Source: an uncultured delta proteobacterium | GTDB taxonomy: Bacteria; RBG-13-61-14; DRUE01 | NCBI GenBank assembly: GCA_903930515.1 | Contig: CAIYYW010000317.1 | Coordinates: 1 to 32,921 of the forward strand | DNA length: 32,921 bases | Reading direction: 5' to 3' | Shown: positions 26,219 to 32,921 of the stretch, in pieces | How the letters are laid out: the number at the start of each line of letters is the position of its first letter | How positions within the stretch are numbered: the first letter of the stretch is position 1 | Translations under genes and position numbers: made by a program | Notes under the pieces: model-generated | Told to the model about the DNA's origin: nothing | What the model saw: the letters and a program-made list of their open reading frames with translations, nothing else | Databases searched by the model: none

Positions 26219-27399
26219 TCCAGCGCCGCGATCCCCGGCAGCTTGATCCCTTCCAGGAATTCCAGAGAAGCGCCTCCGCCGGTGGAAATGTGGGTGATCT
26301 TGTCCGCGACCCCGGCCTGGTTCACGGCCGAGACCGAATCGCCTCCGCCTACGATGGTCATCGCTTTGGCTTCGGCAACCGCCTTGGCCAACTCCAAAGT
26401 GCCTTTGTCAAAAGGCGGGGTTTCAAACACGCCCGCGGGTCCGTTCCAGAAAATGGTTTTAGCCAGGCCGATCTCCTTCTTGTAAAGCTCAATGGTCTTG
26501 GGCCCGATGTCCAGTCCCATCAAATCAAAAGGTATCTTCTCGGAGCTGACCACCTTGGTCTCCGCGTTCGGCTCCACCGCTTTTGCCACAATATGGTCCA
26601 CCGGCAAAAATATTTTCACCCCCCGGCTTTCGGCGCGGGAAAGAATCTCCGCCGCGGCCTTGGCCTTGTCCGGCTCGACCAGGCTTTTCCCGACCGAGAG
26701 GCCTCTTCCGAGCAGGAAGGTATAAGCCATCGCCCCGCAGACCAGGATTTCGTCAACCTTGGGGAGCAGGTTCTGGATCACGCCGATCTTGTCCGAGACC
26801 TTGGCCCCGCCCAGGATCGCCAGATAGGGCCGGTCCGGATTCTCCAACAGCTTGCCCAGATACTGAATCTCCTTCTCCATCAACAATCCCACGCCCTTAT
26901 CCTTGACATAAGCCGCCATTCCCGCGGTGCTCGCGTGCGCCCGGTGCGCGGTGCCGAACGCGTCATTGATATAAACCTCGCACAGGCCGGCCAGTTTTTG
27001 CGCAAAACCCGGATCGTTCGCCTCTTCCTGGGGATGGAAGCGGAGGTTTTCCAGGAGCATCACCTGTCCCGGCTCCATCTCCTTTGCCAGCTTCTTCACG
27101 CCGTCTCCGATGCAGTCGTCCGGGAAGATCACATCGCGTTTGATCAGATCCCGGAGCCGCTCCGCCACCGGGAAGAGCGAAAATTCCCGGGCCACCATTC
27201 CCTTGGGCCGTCCCAAATGGCTGGCCAGGATCAGCCTCGCGTTTCTCTCCAGCGCGTAATTGATGGTGGGAAGGCTGGCCCGGATCCGGGTATCATCCGT
27301 GATCGCCTGGGTTTTCTTGTCCTGCGGAACATTGAAGTCCACCCGGACAAAAACCCGCTTCCCCTCCAGAGTAAAATCCCGAATCGTCTTTACGCCCAA
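26212..27399 (-). CDS. pgk: Phosphoglycerate kinase (TTG start)
   Basis: Transfers phosphate between 1,3-bisphosphoglycerate and ADP. Visible marks are RVDFNVPQD, SHLGRPKG, ENLRFHPQEEAND, ILGGAKVSDKIG, NGPAGVFE and the C-terminal GGGDSVSA plus STGGGASLEFLEG. I place the start at TTG 27399 because AGGAGG lies six bases upstream and the residues then read GVKTIRDF, as usual for the family, giving 395 residues. An ATG at 27432 would overlap gap by 19 bases and put that ribosome site inside the coding region. The stop lies in the last unit of a heptamer array. Confidence 0.96.
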   Translation of the reverse strand: MGVKTIRDFTLEGKRVFVRVDFNVPQDKKTQAITDDTRIRASLPTINYALERNARLILASHLGRPKGMVAREFSLFPVAERLRDLIKRDVIFPDDCIGDGVKKLAKEMEPGQVMLLENLRFHPQEEANDPGFAQKLAGLCEVYINDAFGTAHRAHASTAGMAAYVKDKGVGLLMEKEIQYLGKLLENPDRPYLAILGGAKVSDKIGVIQNLLPKVDEILVCGAMAYTFLLGRGLSVGKSLVEPDKAKAAAEILSRAESRGVKIFLPVDHIVAKAVEPNAETKVVSSEKIPFDLMGLDIGPKTIELYKKEIGLAKTIFWNGPAGVFETPPFDKGTLELAKAVAEAKAMTIVGGGDSVSAVNQAGVADKITHISTGGGASLEFLEGIKLPGIAALES

Positions 27400-27405
27400 G
27401 TTCAG

Positions 27406-27411
27406 CCTCCT
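27406..27411 (-). promoter_or_regulatory. Ribosome binding site deciding the pgk TTG start
   Basis: On the minus strand AGGAGG follows the gap stop by two bases and is six bases before TTG 27399. The sequence AGGAGGCTGAA also occurs before the SDR gene, where the ATG follows immediately. Confidence 0.65.
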
Positions 27412-27413
27412 TA

Positions 27414-28406
27414 TTAAAGCAGGATCTTGCACAGGTCAAGCAGCCGGTTGGAATATCCCCACTCGTTGTCATACCAGGCAAGGACTTTCACCAAAGTCTT
27501 TTCCACCACATAAGTACTCTTGGCGTCCACCGTGCTCGAGCAGTCGGTATGGTTGAAATCAATGGACACCAACTCCTCTTCGGTATAATCCAGATACCCT
27601 TTCAGCTCGCCCTCCGCGGCCTTCTTGAGCGCGGCGTTCACGGATTCCACCGTAACCTCCTTGCCCAGCTCAACCACCAGGTCAACGCAGGACACATTGG
27701 GAGTGGGCACCCGGATGGAGAGTCCGTTGAGCTTGCCCTTTAAATGCGGGAGCACTTCGCCCACGGCCTTGGCCGCGCCGGTGGTGGTGGGGATCATTGA
27801 GAGCGCCGCGGCGCGTGCCCGGCGCAAATCGCTGTGGGGCAGGTCCAGGATCCGCTGGTCGTTGGTATAGGAATGGATGGTGGTCATCAGGCCGCGCTTG
27901 ACCTGGAAATTCTGGTCCAGAACCTTGACCAACGGCGCCAGGCAGTTGGTGGTGCAGGAGGCGTTGGAGATCAGGTTATGCTTGGACTTGTCATACATCT
28001 TATCGTTCACGCCCATACAGATCGTAACATCAACTTCCTTGCCCGGAGCGCTGATCACAACCTTTTTCGCCCCGGCCTTGAAATGCTTGTCCGCGTCCGC
28101 CCGCTTGGTGAACTTGCCGGTGGATTCCAGCGCGATTTCCACCCCCAACTCCTTCCAGGGAAGTTGCTCCGGATCCTTTTCCGCGCTCACCCGAATCTTC
28201 TTGCCGTCCACGATCAGCGCCCCCGCTTCCGCCTTGACCGGAACCTTCCACTTGCCGTGAACCGAATCGTATTTCAAAAGATGAGCCAAAGTCGCCGCGT
28301 CCACCAAATCGTTGATCCCGACCACCTCAATGTTGGAATCGTGCGCGATCCGGAAAAAGCATCTCCCGATCCGACCGAAACCGTTGATCCCCACCTTGAT
28401 CGTCAT
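27414..28406 (-). CDS. gap: Glyceraldehyde-3-phosphate dehydrogenase, NAD-type
   Basis: Oxidises glyceraldehyde 3-phosphate to 1,3-bisphosphoglycerate. The 330-residue protein has GINGFGRIGR (6-15), D33 after strand 2 (indicating NAD preference), the catalytic Cys C151 in SNASCTTNC, H178 in TTIHSYTNDQ and WYDNEWGYSNR near the end. AGGAGG lies seven bases before the ATG. It is the first gene of a tight minus-strand series that continues through pgk and tpiA into six glycan genes. The leader of about 85 bases has a possible pairing of TTTTCCGGC with GCCGGCGAAAA just before the ribosome site; I would not claim regulation from it. Confidence 0.97.
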   Translation of the reverse strand: MTIKVGINGFGRIGRCFFRIAHDSNIEVVGINDLVDAATLAHLLKYDSVHGKWKVPVKAEAGALIVDGKKIRVSAEKDPEQLPWKELGVEIALESTGKFTKRADADKHFKAGAKKVVISAPGKEVDVTICMGVNDKMYDKSKHNLISNASCTTNCLAPLVKVLDQNFQVKRGLMTTIHSYTNDQRILDLPHSDLRRARAAALSMIPTTTGAAKAVGEVLPHLKGKLNGLSIRVPTPNVSCVDLVVELGKEVTVESVNAALKKAAEGELKGYLDYTEEELVSIDFNHTDCSSTVDAKSTYVVEKTLVKVLAWYDNEWGYSNRLLDLCKILL

Positions 28407-28498
28407 TTTGAACCCTCCTTTTCGCCGGCTTTTTTATTTCGATCCGGAATGCCGGAAAACTTTCTCGATCCCGCCCTCCGACACCCAAACCGAAATTC

Positions 28499-28526
28499 AT
28501 AATAATAGAATCCATTCGCTTGTCAA
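28499..28526 (-). promoter_or_regulatory. Consensus promoter for the gap-pgk-tpiA-glycan unit
   Basis: On the minus strand TTGACA (28526-28521) and TATTAT (28504-28499) are separated by 16 bases. The -35 is a perfect consensus. Transcription would begin about 28492, giving a leader of about 85 bases. The 13 bases around the -35 are repeated, inverted, around the hemE -35. Confidence 0.7.
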
Positions 28527-28718
28527 GAATAGCCCAATCTGACCGTTTGCCTGCCGCAGTCCCGCCTTCAAGCGGGAGCAATGGGGGGATCCCCTAAACC
28601 CTTAAACTACAAATGAATGCCTTGCCCGGAAAGGGCGGGGCAAGCCCGCCCGAGACGGGACCCCGCCATGGGTGTAATTTATGTCGCACCCCCCCGGGAA
28701 AGGACATTCTTGACAAGC
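28518..28718. repeat. Intergenic GC-rich block with hairpins, bounded by a 13-base inverted repeat
   Basis: This region has no gene. GCTTGTCAAGAAT (28518-28530) and its exact reverse complement ATTCTTGACAAGC (28706-28718) bound it, and each contains the -35 of one divergent promoter. Inside are TCCCGC/GCGGGA (28560-28565, 28572-28577; loop 6), the palindrome GGGGATCCCC (28585-28594), and GGGCGGG/CCCGCCC (28633-28639, 28645-28651; loop GCAAG), with an overlapping pair CTTGCCC/GGGCAAG (28621-28627, 28638-28644). There are no T-runs, so these do not look like terminators. They could be a palindromic repeat element or protein-binding sites. Confidence 0.6.
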
Positions 28719-28737
28719 CTGGACCATCAAATATAGT
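28710..28737 (+). promoter_or_regulatory. Consensus promoter for the hemE operon
   Basis: TTGACA (28710-28715) and TATAGT (28732-28737) are separated by 16 bases. Transcription would begin about 28744, downstream of the first in-frame ATG (28741), so that ATG cannot be used from this promoter. This points to ATG 28765 as the hemE start. Confidence 0.7.
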
Positions 28738-28764
28738 AAAATGAATCCGGGGATTAAAAATAAA

Positions 28765-29796
28765 ATGAACAACTCAAGGCATAGATTCCTGGCCGCCTGC
28801 GCCGGGAAAAAACCGGACCGGCCCCCGGTCTGGATGATGAGACAGGCCGGACGCGCCCTTCCCGAATACCGCGCGCTCCGGGAAAAACATTCCTTTGCCA
28901 GGCTCATCACCGATCCCGAGTTGGCCGCGAAGGTATCGCTTCAGCCGGTCAATCGGTTCGGTCTGGACGCCGGCATTATTTTCAGCGACATCCTGGTGGT
29001 TCCCTCGGCAATGGGGGTCAGGATCAAATATTCTCCCTCCATCTCCCTCTCGCCTCTGGTCCGGACCAAATCCGATCTCAACCGGCTCAAGGTCCCGGAG
29101 GTCGGCCGCGAACTCGGATTCGTGGCGCAAACGATCAAGAATGTTCGGCAAGAAAAAGGAAATGAAATCGCGGTGCTCGGATTTTCCGGCGCGCCCTATA
29201 CCCTGGCCTGCTATATGATTGATGGCGGCGGGAGCAAGAATTTCACCAGGACCAGGGCGATGTTATCTCAGGACCCGAAATTATTCCGGGGCTTGCTGGG
29301 AAAAATAGCGGAAACCGTCGGCGATTATTTGGAGATGCAACTCGAGGCCGGAGCCGACGCGGTCCAGTTGTTTGATACCTGGGCCTCTGAGCTGGGACCG
29401 GAAGACTTTGAAAAATTCGTCCTGCCCCATCTCCAGAAAATCGTCGGCCGGCTTAAGAAGAAAGACGCGCCCATCATCTACTACATCAACGGGATCGGGA
29501 ACCTGCTTTCGCTCGCGAAGGAAACCGGCGCGGACGCGCTCGGGATTGACTGGCGGATCAGCCTATCCGAGGTCCGCAAGAGACTGGGCCATAACCAGGT
29601 GGTGCAGGGGAACCTGGACCCGGCGGTCCTGTTCGCGCCGACCAAAGTCATCCGGGGAAAAGTTTTTAAAATGCTGGACCAGACTAATGGCAAAGGACAT
29701 ATCGTGAACCTCGGACACGGCCTGCTCCCGGATACGCCTATATCCGGCATAGAAACTTTTATCAATTCCGTAAAGGAATGGGCGAATAAAAAATGA
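28765..29796 (+). CDS. hemE: Uroporphyrinogen decarboxylase
   Basis: Removes four acetate carboxylates from uroporphyrinogen III to give coproporphyrinogen III. From ATG 28765 the 343-residue protein begins NNSRHRFLAAC, as expected for the family. It has the signature MRQAGRALPEYR (25-36), the catalytic Asp D75 in IIFSDILV, GFSGAPYTLACYMI and VNLGHGLLPDTP. An upstream in-frame ATG (28741) is rejected because it precedes the predicted transcription start. The stop overlaps hemN as ATGA. This is the first gene of hemE-hemN-hemH-hemG, the protoporphyrin-dependent route to haem. Confidence 0.95.
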   Translation: MNNSRHRFLAACAGKKPDRPPVWMMRQAGRALPEYRALREKHSFARLITDPELAAKVSLQPVNRFGLDAGIIFSDILVVPSAMGVRIKYSPSISLSPLVRTKSDLNRLKVPEVGRELGFVAQTIKNVRQEKGNEIAVLGFSGAPYTLACYMIDGGGSKNFTRTRAMLSQDPKLFRGLLGKIAETVGDYLEMQLEAGADAVQLFDTWASELGPEDFEKFVLPHLQKIVGRLKKKDAPIIYYINGIGNLLSLAKETGADALGIDWRISLSEVRKRLGHNQVVQGNLDPAVLFAPTKVIRGKVFKMLDQTNGKGHIVNLGHGLLPDTPISGIETFINSVKEWANKK

Positions 29797-31190
29797 ATGC
29801 GCCCATTAAAAATCGGCTCAGCCCGAGAACCATCCCCGGGCATCTGCTCCAGAAATATTATAAAAGCGGCCCGCGCTACACCAGCTACCCGACCGCGCCC
29901 CAGTTCCAGTCCGAGTTCAACCTGGAAAAAGTCCAAGCCGAATGGCTCAAGACCAATACCCCCAAGGGCAAGGGCCTGTCCCTATATATCCACATCCCCT
30001 TCTGCGCGAAGCGATGCCTTTATTGCGGGTGCTACACCGAGGCCGGGCATAACCGGGAAACCGCGGAAAAATATGTCTCAGCCTTGTTCCGGGAAACCGA
30101 CCGGATCTTAAAACTGATTGACCCGAAACGGCCCCTGGAGCAACTGGCTATGGGCGGAGGAACCCCGACTTTTTTGAAACCGGAGTTGATGGAATCCCTG
30201 ATCGCCGGGCTGAACCAATCCTTCAAATTCTCCAAGGCCGGGGAAAGGTCCATTGAAATTGACCCGCGCTCGGTGGACGATCATTACCTGGACTTGCTCT
30301 CGGAACTCGGCTTCAACCGATTCAGCTTCGGCGTCCAGGACCTGGACCCGGCGGTTCAGAAAAATGTCGGCAGGATTCAGCCGGAAGAAAAAATCGCGGC
30401 CTTGATCGCGCATCTCCGCGGGCTCCATCAAAACGCGATCAACCTGGACCTGATCTACGGACTCCCGGGCCAGACCCCGGAATCGTATTCCCGGACCATC
30501 GCCAAAGTGGTCCGGCTCCAGCCCTCAAGGATCGCCTTGTTCGGATACGCCCATGTCCCCTGGGTCAGCCCGCACCAGAAAGAGTTGGAACAGTATCACA
30601 TCCCCACTCCCGAGGAGCGGATGGCCCTGTTCGGACTGGCCTACGACCTGCTCCTGGACGCCGGCTACCAGCATATCGGGATGGACCATTTCGCCCTTCC
30701 CCAGGACGAGCTGATCCGGGCGCTCAACAGCAGGACCCTGACCCGGAACTTTATGGGATATGCCACCCGCCGAGGCCTGGACCTGATCGGGATCGGAGCC
30801 TCATCCATCTCCTCGGTCGGAGCCGCCTATGCCCAGAACGAGAAGGAAGTCCGGAAATTTATGGACCAATCCGAAAATTCCACCTGGATCAAAGCCCTGG
30901 TCCTTAATCAGGAAGACTTGCTCCGGCGCGAATTGATCATTGACCTGTTCTGCAATTTCTATCTGGACATTTCAATAATGGGAAAAAAGTTCGGGATCAA
31001 TTTCCAGCAACATTTCAGGCAAGAGCTTGCCGGGCTGAAGGGGATGGAGCAGGACGGGCTGATCATCATCGCCCAGGATCATCTCCAGGTCACCGACTTG
31101 GGCCGGTTCTTCATCCGCAATATCTGTATGACCTTTGACCAATACCTGGCCAAAGACGATTCCACCATCCGCTACTCCAAAACCAATTAG
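29793..31190 (+). CDS. hemN: Oxygen-independent coproporphyrinogen III oxidase (radical SAM)
   Basis: Converts coproporphyrinogen III to protoporphyrinogen IX without oxygen. The 465-residue protein is true HemN rather than HemW: it has the N-terminal KYYKSGPRYTSYPT (21-34) and the cluster motif C71-x3-C75-x2-C78 plus C80 (CAKRCLYCGC). Other marks are MGGGTPTFL, EIDPRS, RFSFGVQD and GLPGQTPESY, plus MDHFALP in the HemN C-terminal domain. The ATG overlaps the hemE stop by four bases. Its presence implies haem synthesis under low oxygen, although the terminal oxidase in this operon is the FAD type. Confidence 0.96.
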   Translation: MNAPIKNRLSPRTIPGHLLQKYYKSGPRYTSYPTAPQFQSEFNLEKVQAEWLKTNTPKGKGLSLYIHIPFCAKRCLYCGCYTEAGHNRETAEKYVSALFRETDRILKLIDPKRPLEQLAMGGGTPTFLKPELMESLIAGLNQSFKFSKAGERSIEIDPRSVDDHYLDLLSELGFNRFSFGVQDLDPAVQKNVGRIQPEEKIAALIAHLRGLHQNAINLDLIYGLPGQTPESYSRTIAKVVRLQPSRIALFGYAHVPWVSPHQKELEQYHIPTPEERMALFGLAYDLLLDAGYQHIGMDHFALPQDELIRALNSRTLTRNFMGYATRRGLDLIGIGASSISSVGAAYAQNEKEVRKFMDQSENSTWIKALVLNQEDLLRRELIIDLFCNFYLDISIMGKKFGINFQQHFRQELAGLKGMEQDGLIIIAQDHLQVTDLGRFFIRNICMTFDQYLAKDDSTIRYSKTN

Positions 31191-31197
31191 ATTCCCA

Positions 31198-32262
31198 ATG
31201 AACAAACCAGCCAGTCAAATTGATCCCGCGGTCGGGATCTTGTTGCTCAATCTGGGCGGGCCGGAAACCCTGGAGCAAATCCAGCCTTACCTATTTGAGC
31301 TGTTCTCCGACCCTGAAATTATCCGGCTCCCGTTTGGAACCTGGGTCCAAAAAAAATTCGCGGGCTGGATCAGCAAAAACCGGGCGTTGAAAGCGAGGGA
31401 AAAATACCAGGCCATCGGGGGCGGCTCCCCGCTGGCGCGCGAAACCGGGGAACAAGCCATCGGCCTGTCTAAAATCCTGGGGATGCCGGTGGAATTTGCA
31501 ATGAGATATTCAAACCCGCGGATTTCAGACGCGATCAAAAACCTGGCCGGCCTGGGAGCGAAGCGGCTGATCGTGATCCCGCTTTTCCCTCAATATTCCC
31601 GGTCAACCAGCGGGTCCGCGATCGCCGAGTTCAAAAAGCAAAACCCCGCCCTGCCCTTCCATATTATTGTTGAGCATCACGACGCGGCCGGATACCTCAA
31701 TGCCCTGGCTTCCGGCCTGAGCAACGCGCTCAAAGACCTTGACCCCTCTCTCCGTTCCCATCTCCTGTTCACCGCGCACAGTCTGCCGGAAAAATATCTT
31801 GAGCAAGGAGACCCATACCTGTCTCAAACCGAAGAAACCGTTAAAATGCTTGTTGGCGGCGCGGACACTCCTGCTTGCCCTGGGAAGCTCCCAAGGAGCG
31901 AAGCAGGGTCTCCTTATTGTGCGAGGAACTTTAGTCCCGATTCCGTTCCTCAGTTCTCCCTCGCCTTCCAGAGCAAGCTCGGCCCGGTCAAATGGCACGG
32001 GCCCTCCCTGGAGCAGGAGCTGGACTCGCTCCTGAAAAAAGGGGTGGAGCAACTGATCGTGTTTCCGGTCAGCTTTGTCTCGGAAAACCTGGAAACGATG
32101 TTTGACCTGGATCTGGAATTCCAGCAAAAATGTCTCAAGGCCGGGATTAAAAAATTTATCCGGGTCCCCTGCCCCGGTTCGTCGGAAATTTATTTGAACG
32201 CGCTCGCCGAGCTGGTGAAGATCGCGCTCCGGGAAAATAAATGGGAGAGCCAAAATGCCTGA
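31198..32262 (+). CDS. hemH: Ferrochelatase with an internal in-frame insertion
   Basis: Inserts Fe2+ into protoporphyrin IX. The 354-residue protein (start ATG 31198, eight bases after the hemN stop) has LLNLGGPETL, AIGGGSPL, IPLFPQYSRSTSGS, the metal-site His H194 (TAHSLPEKY) and the acidic SENLETMFDLD (E297, E299). Between KMLV and FSLAFQSKLGPVKW, where the family normally has only a few residues, lie about 33 extra residues (about 220-252). They are rich in Pro, Ser, Gly and Cys and encoded by two inverted repeats (31864-31910 and 31923-31951). The flanking segments read normally, so the frame is kept and the enzyme is probably still active. The stop overlaps hemG. Confidence 0.93.
   Translation: MNKPASQIDPAVGILLLNLGGPETLEQIQPYLFELFSDPEIIRLPFGTWVQKKFAGWISKNRALKAREKYQAIGGGSPLARETGEQAIGLSKILGMPVEFAMRYSNPRISDAIKNLAGLGAKRLIVIPLFPQYSRSTSGSAIAEFKKQNPALPFHIIVEHHDAAGYLNALASGLSNALKDLDPSLRSHLLFTAHSLPEKYLEQGDPYLSQTEETVKMLVGGADTPACPGKLPRSEAGSPYCARNFSPDSVPQFSLAFQSKLGPVKWHGPSLEQELDSLLKKGVEQLIVFPVSFVSENLETMFDLDLEFQQKCLKAGIKKFIRVPCPGSSEIYLNALAELVKIALRENKWESQNA
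31855..31953 (+). repeat. Palindromic element inserted in frame within hemH
   Basis: The first inverted repeat pairs CCTGCTT (31870-31876) with AAGCAGG (31901-31907) and inside it TGGGA (31881-31885) with TCCCA (31889-31893), loop AGC; GAC (31864-31866) and GTC (31908-31910) extend the outer stem with mismatches between. The second pairs GAGGAAC (31923-31929) with GTTCCTC (31945-31951) around a 15-base loop. Together they match the segment that interrupts ferrochelatase. I saw no second copy in the window. The exact ends are estimated from protein alignment by memory. Confidence 0.6.
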
Positions 32263-32921
32263 GGTGATCGTGATCGGAGCCGGCCCAGCCGGGCTGACCG
32301 CGGCTTTCAAGCTCCGGCAAAAAAATATTGAAACGCTGGTCCTGGAAGCGCAAGACCAACCGGGCGGAAATGTCCGGACCCTGGAACATCAAGGTTGCCG
32401 GCTGGAAACCGGCCCGCATACCTTTATGGGAGCGAACGAGTTTGTGCTTAAGCTGGTCGCGGAACTGAACCTGGAATCGAGCCTGATCCCGGCTTCTCCC
32501 GCGGCGGAAAACCGATACATCTTTAGAGACGGCCAACTCCACCCGCTTCCCACCGGCCTGATCCATTTCCTGAAAACCCCGCTCCTGAGCGCGAAATCCA
32601 AGTTCCGGCTTAGCCTGGAACCCCTGATCCCGGGCAAAGCCAAGCCCCTGGAGACCGCCTGGGAATTTTTTGTCCGCAGGTTCGGAGTTGAAGCCGCCAC
32701 CTATATAATGTCCCCGTTTATCTCCGGGATCTACGCCGGAAACGCCAAGATGCTCGGCGCCCGAGCGTCCTTCCCGAAATTCTGGAACTTTGAAAAAGAA
32801 TCCGGATCAATGATCGTCGGCGCGGCCAAATATATGCTGGCGAAAAGGAAACGGCTCAAGCGGGAGGGGATCGCTCCGAGGAAAGGACTGTTCAGCTTCA
32901 AAGAAGGACTGGGGACGCTGA
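32255..32921 (+). CDS. hemG: Protoporphyrinogen oxidase, FAD-dependent HemG/HemY type (3' end outside window)
   Basis: Oxidises protoporphyrinogen IX to protoporphyrin IX, the substrate of ferrochelatase encoded just upstream. The first 222 residues are present, with no stop. They have the FAD-binding VIVIGAGPAGLTAA (4-17), an acidic residue ending strand 2 (LVLEA) with the GG pair (QPGGNVRT), LETGPHTF, SPFISGIYAGN and FSFKEGLGTL at the edge. These match the soluble or membrane-associated PPO family (HemY in Bacillus nomenclature). The family usually needs oxygen, though some anaerobes keep it with other acceptors. The ATG overlaps the hemH stop by eight bases. A full-length protein would need about 230 more residues. 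Confidence 0.93.
   Translation, partial: MPEVIVIGAGPAGLTAAFKLRQKNIETLVLEAQDQPGGNVRTLEHQGCRLETGPHTFMGANEFVLKLVAELNLESSLIPASPAAENRYIFRDGQLHPLPTGLIHFLKTPLLSAKSKFRLSLEPLIPGKAKPLETAWEFFVRRFGVEAATYIMSPFISGIYAGNAKMLGARASFPKFWNFEKESGSMIVGAAKYMLAKRKRLKREGIAPRKGLFSFKEGLGTL

Noticed and set aside
28741-28764. ATG 28741 as the hemE start.
   Set aside because: It lies before the predicted transcription start of the TTGACA/TATAGT promoter, and the added residues do not resemble the family.

Overview
The window is a gene-dense bacterial chromosome segment of moderately high GC. Protein families and gene order suggest a Gram-negative, Desulfobacterota-like lineage or a related uncultured phylum. The main clue is xerC-hslV-hslU followed by argB-argD-argF, an order I recall from deltaproteobacteria such as Geobacter. 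A J-domain/TPR protein beside an extra DnaK and a MeaB GTPase fit the same picture. The assignment is inference. I found no rRNA, tRNA, CRISPR array, transposase or phage gene.

Layout. (1) 1-4684, plus strand: tail of an unrecognised gene, a Mut7-C/PIN protein overlapping a GAF-GGDEF diguanylate cyclase, then xerC, hslV and hslU. (2) 4742-12399, plus strand: one promoter precedes a REC-GAF-GAF protein, argB, argD, argF, a J-domain/TPR protein and dnaK, nearly all joined by overlaps of a few bases. (3) 12350-15360, minus strand: a lone RnfG-like FMN-binding protein and a large YfhO-like membrane protein whose 3' end overlaps dnaK convergently. (4) 15466-18491, plus strand: membrane Ser/Thr kinase, zinc-ribbon/double-FHA protein and MeaB GTPase, from a promoter that gives almost no leader. 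(5) 18492-28526, minus strand: gap-pgk-tpiA run into six envelope-glycan genes (GT-C-like membrane protein, GT2 transferase, ATP-grasp ligase, zinc-ribbon methyltransferase, nucleotide-sugar SDR, DegT aminotransferase). (6) 28706-32921, plus strand: hemE-hemN-hemH-hemG, the late protoporphyrin-dependent haem pathway; hemG runs off the window.

The two central-metabolism units, gap and hemE, are divergent. Their -35 regions carry the same 13-base sequence in inverted orientation, on either side of a GC-rich block with hairpins. The strongest unusual signals are: (a) an in-frame insertion of about 33 codons in hemH that coincides with two inverted repeats, like the protein-inserted palindromic elements of Rickettsia; (b) two degenerate heptanucleotide arrays between pgk and tpiA, one beginning at the pgk stop codon; (c) the kinase/double-FHA/MeaB operon; (d) promoters placed so close to start codons that several transcripts would be leaderless or nearly so.

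Most start codons were chosen from Shine-Dalgarno spacing, overlaps with the gene upstream, or family alignment from memory. Where these disagree the alternative is stated.
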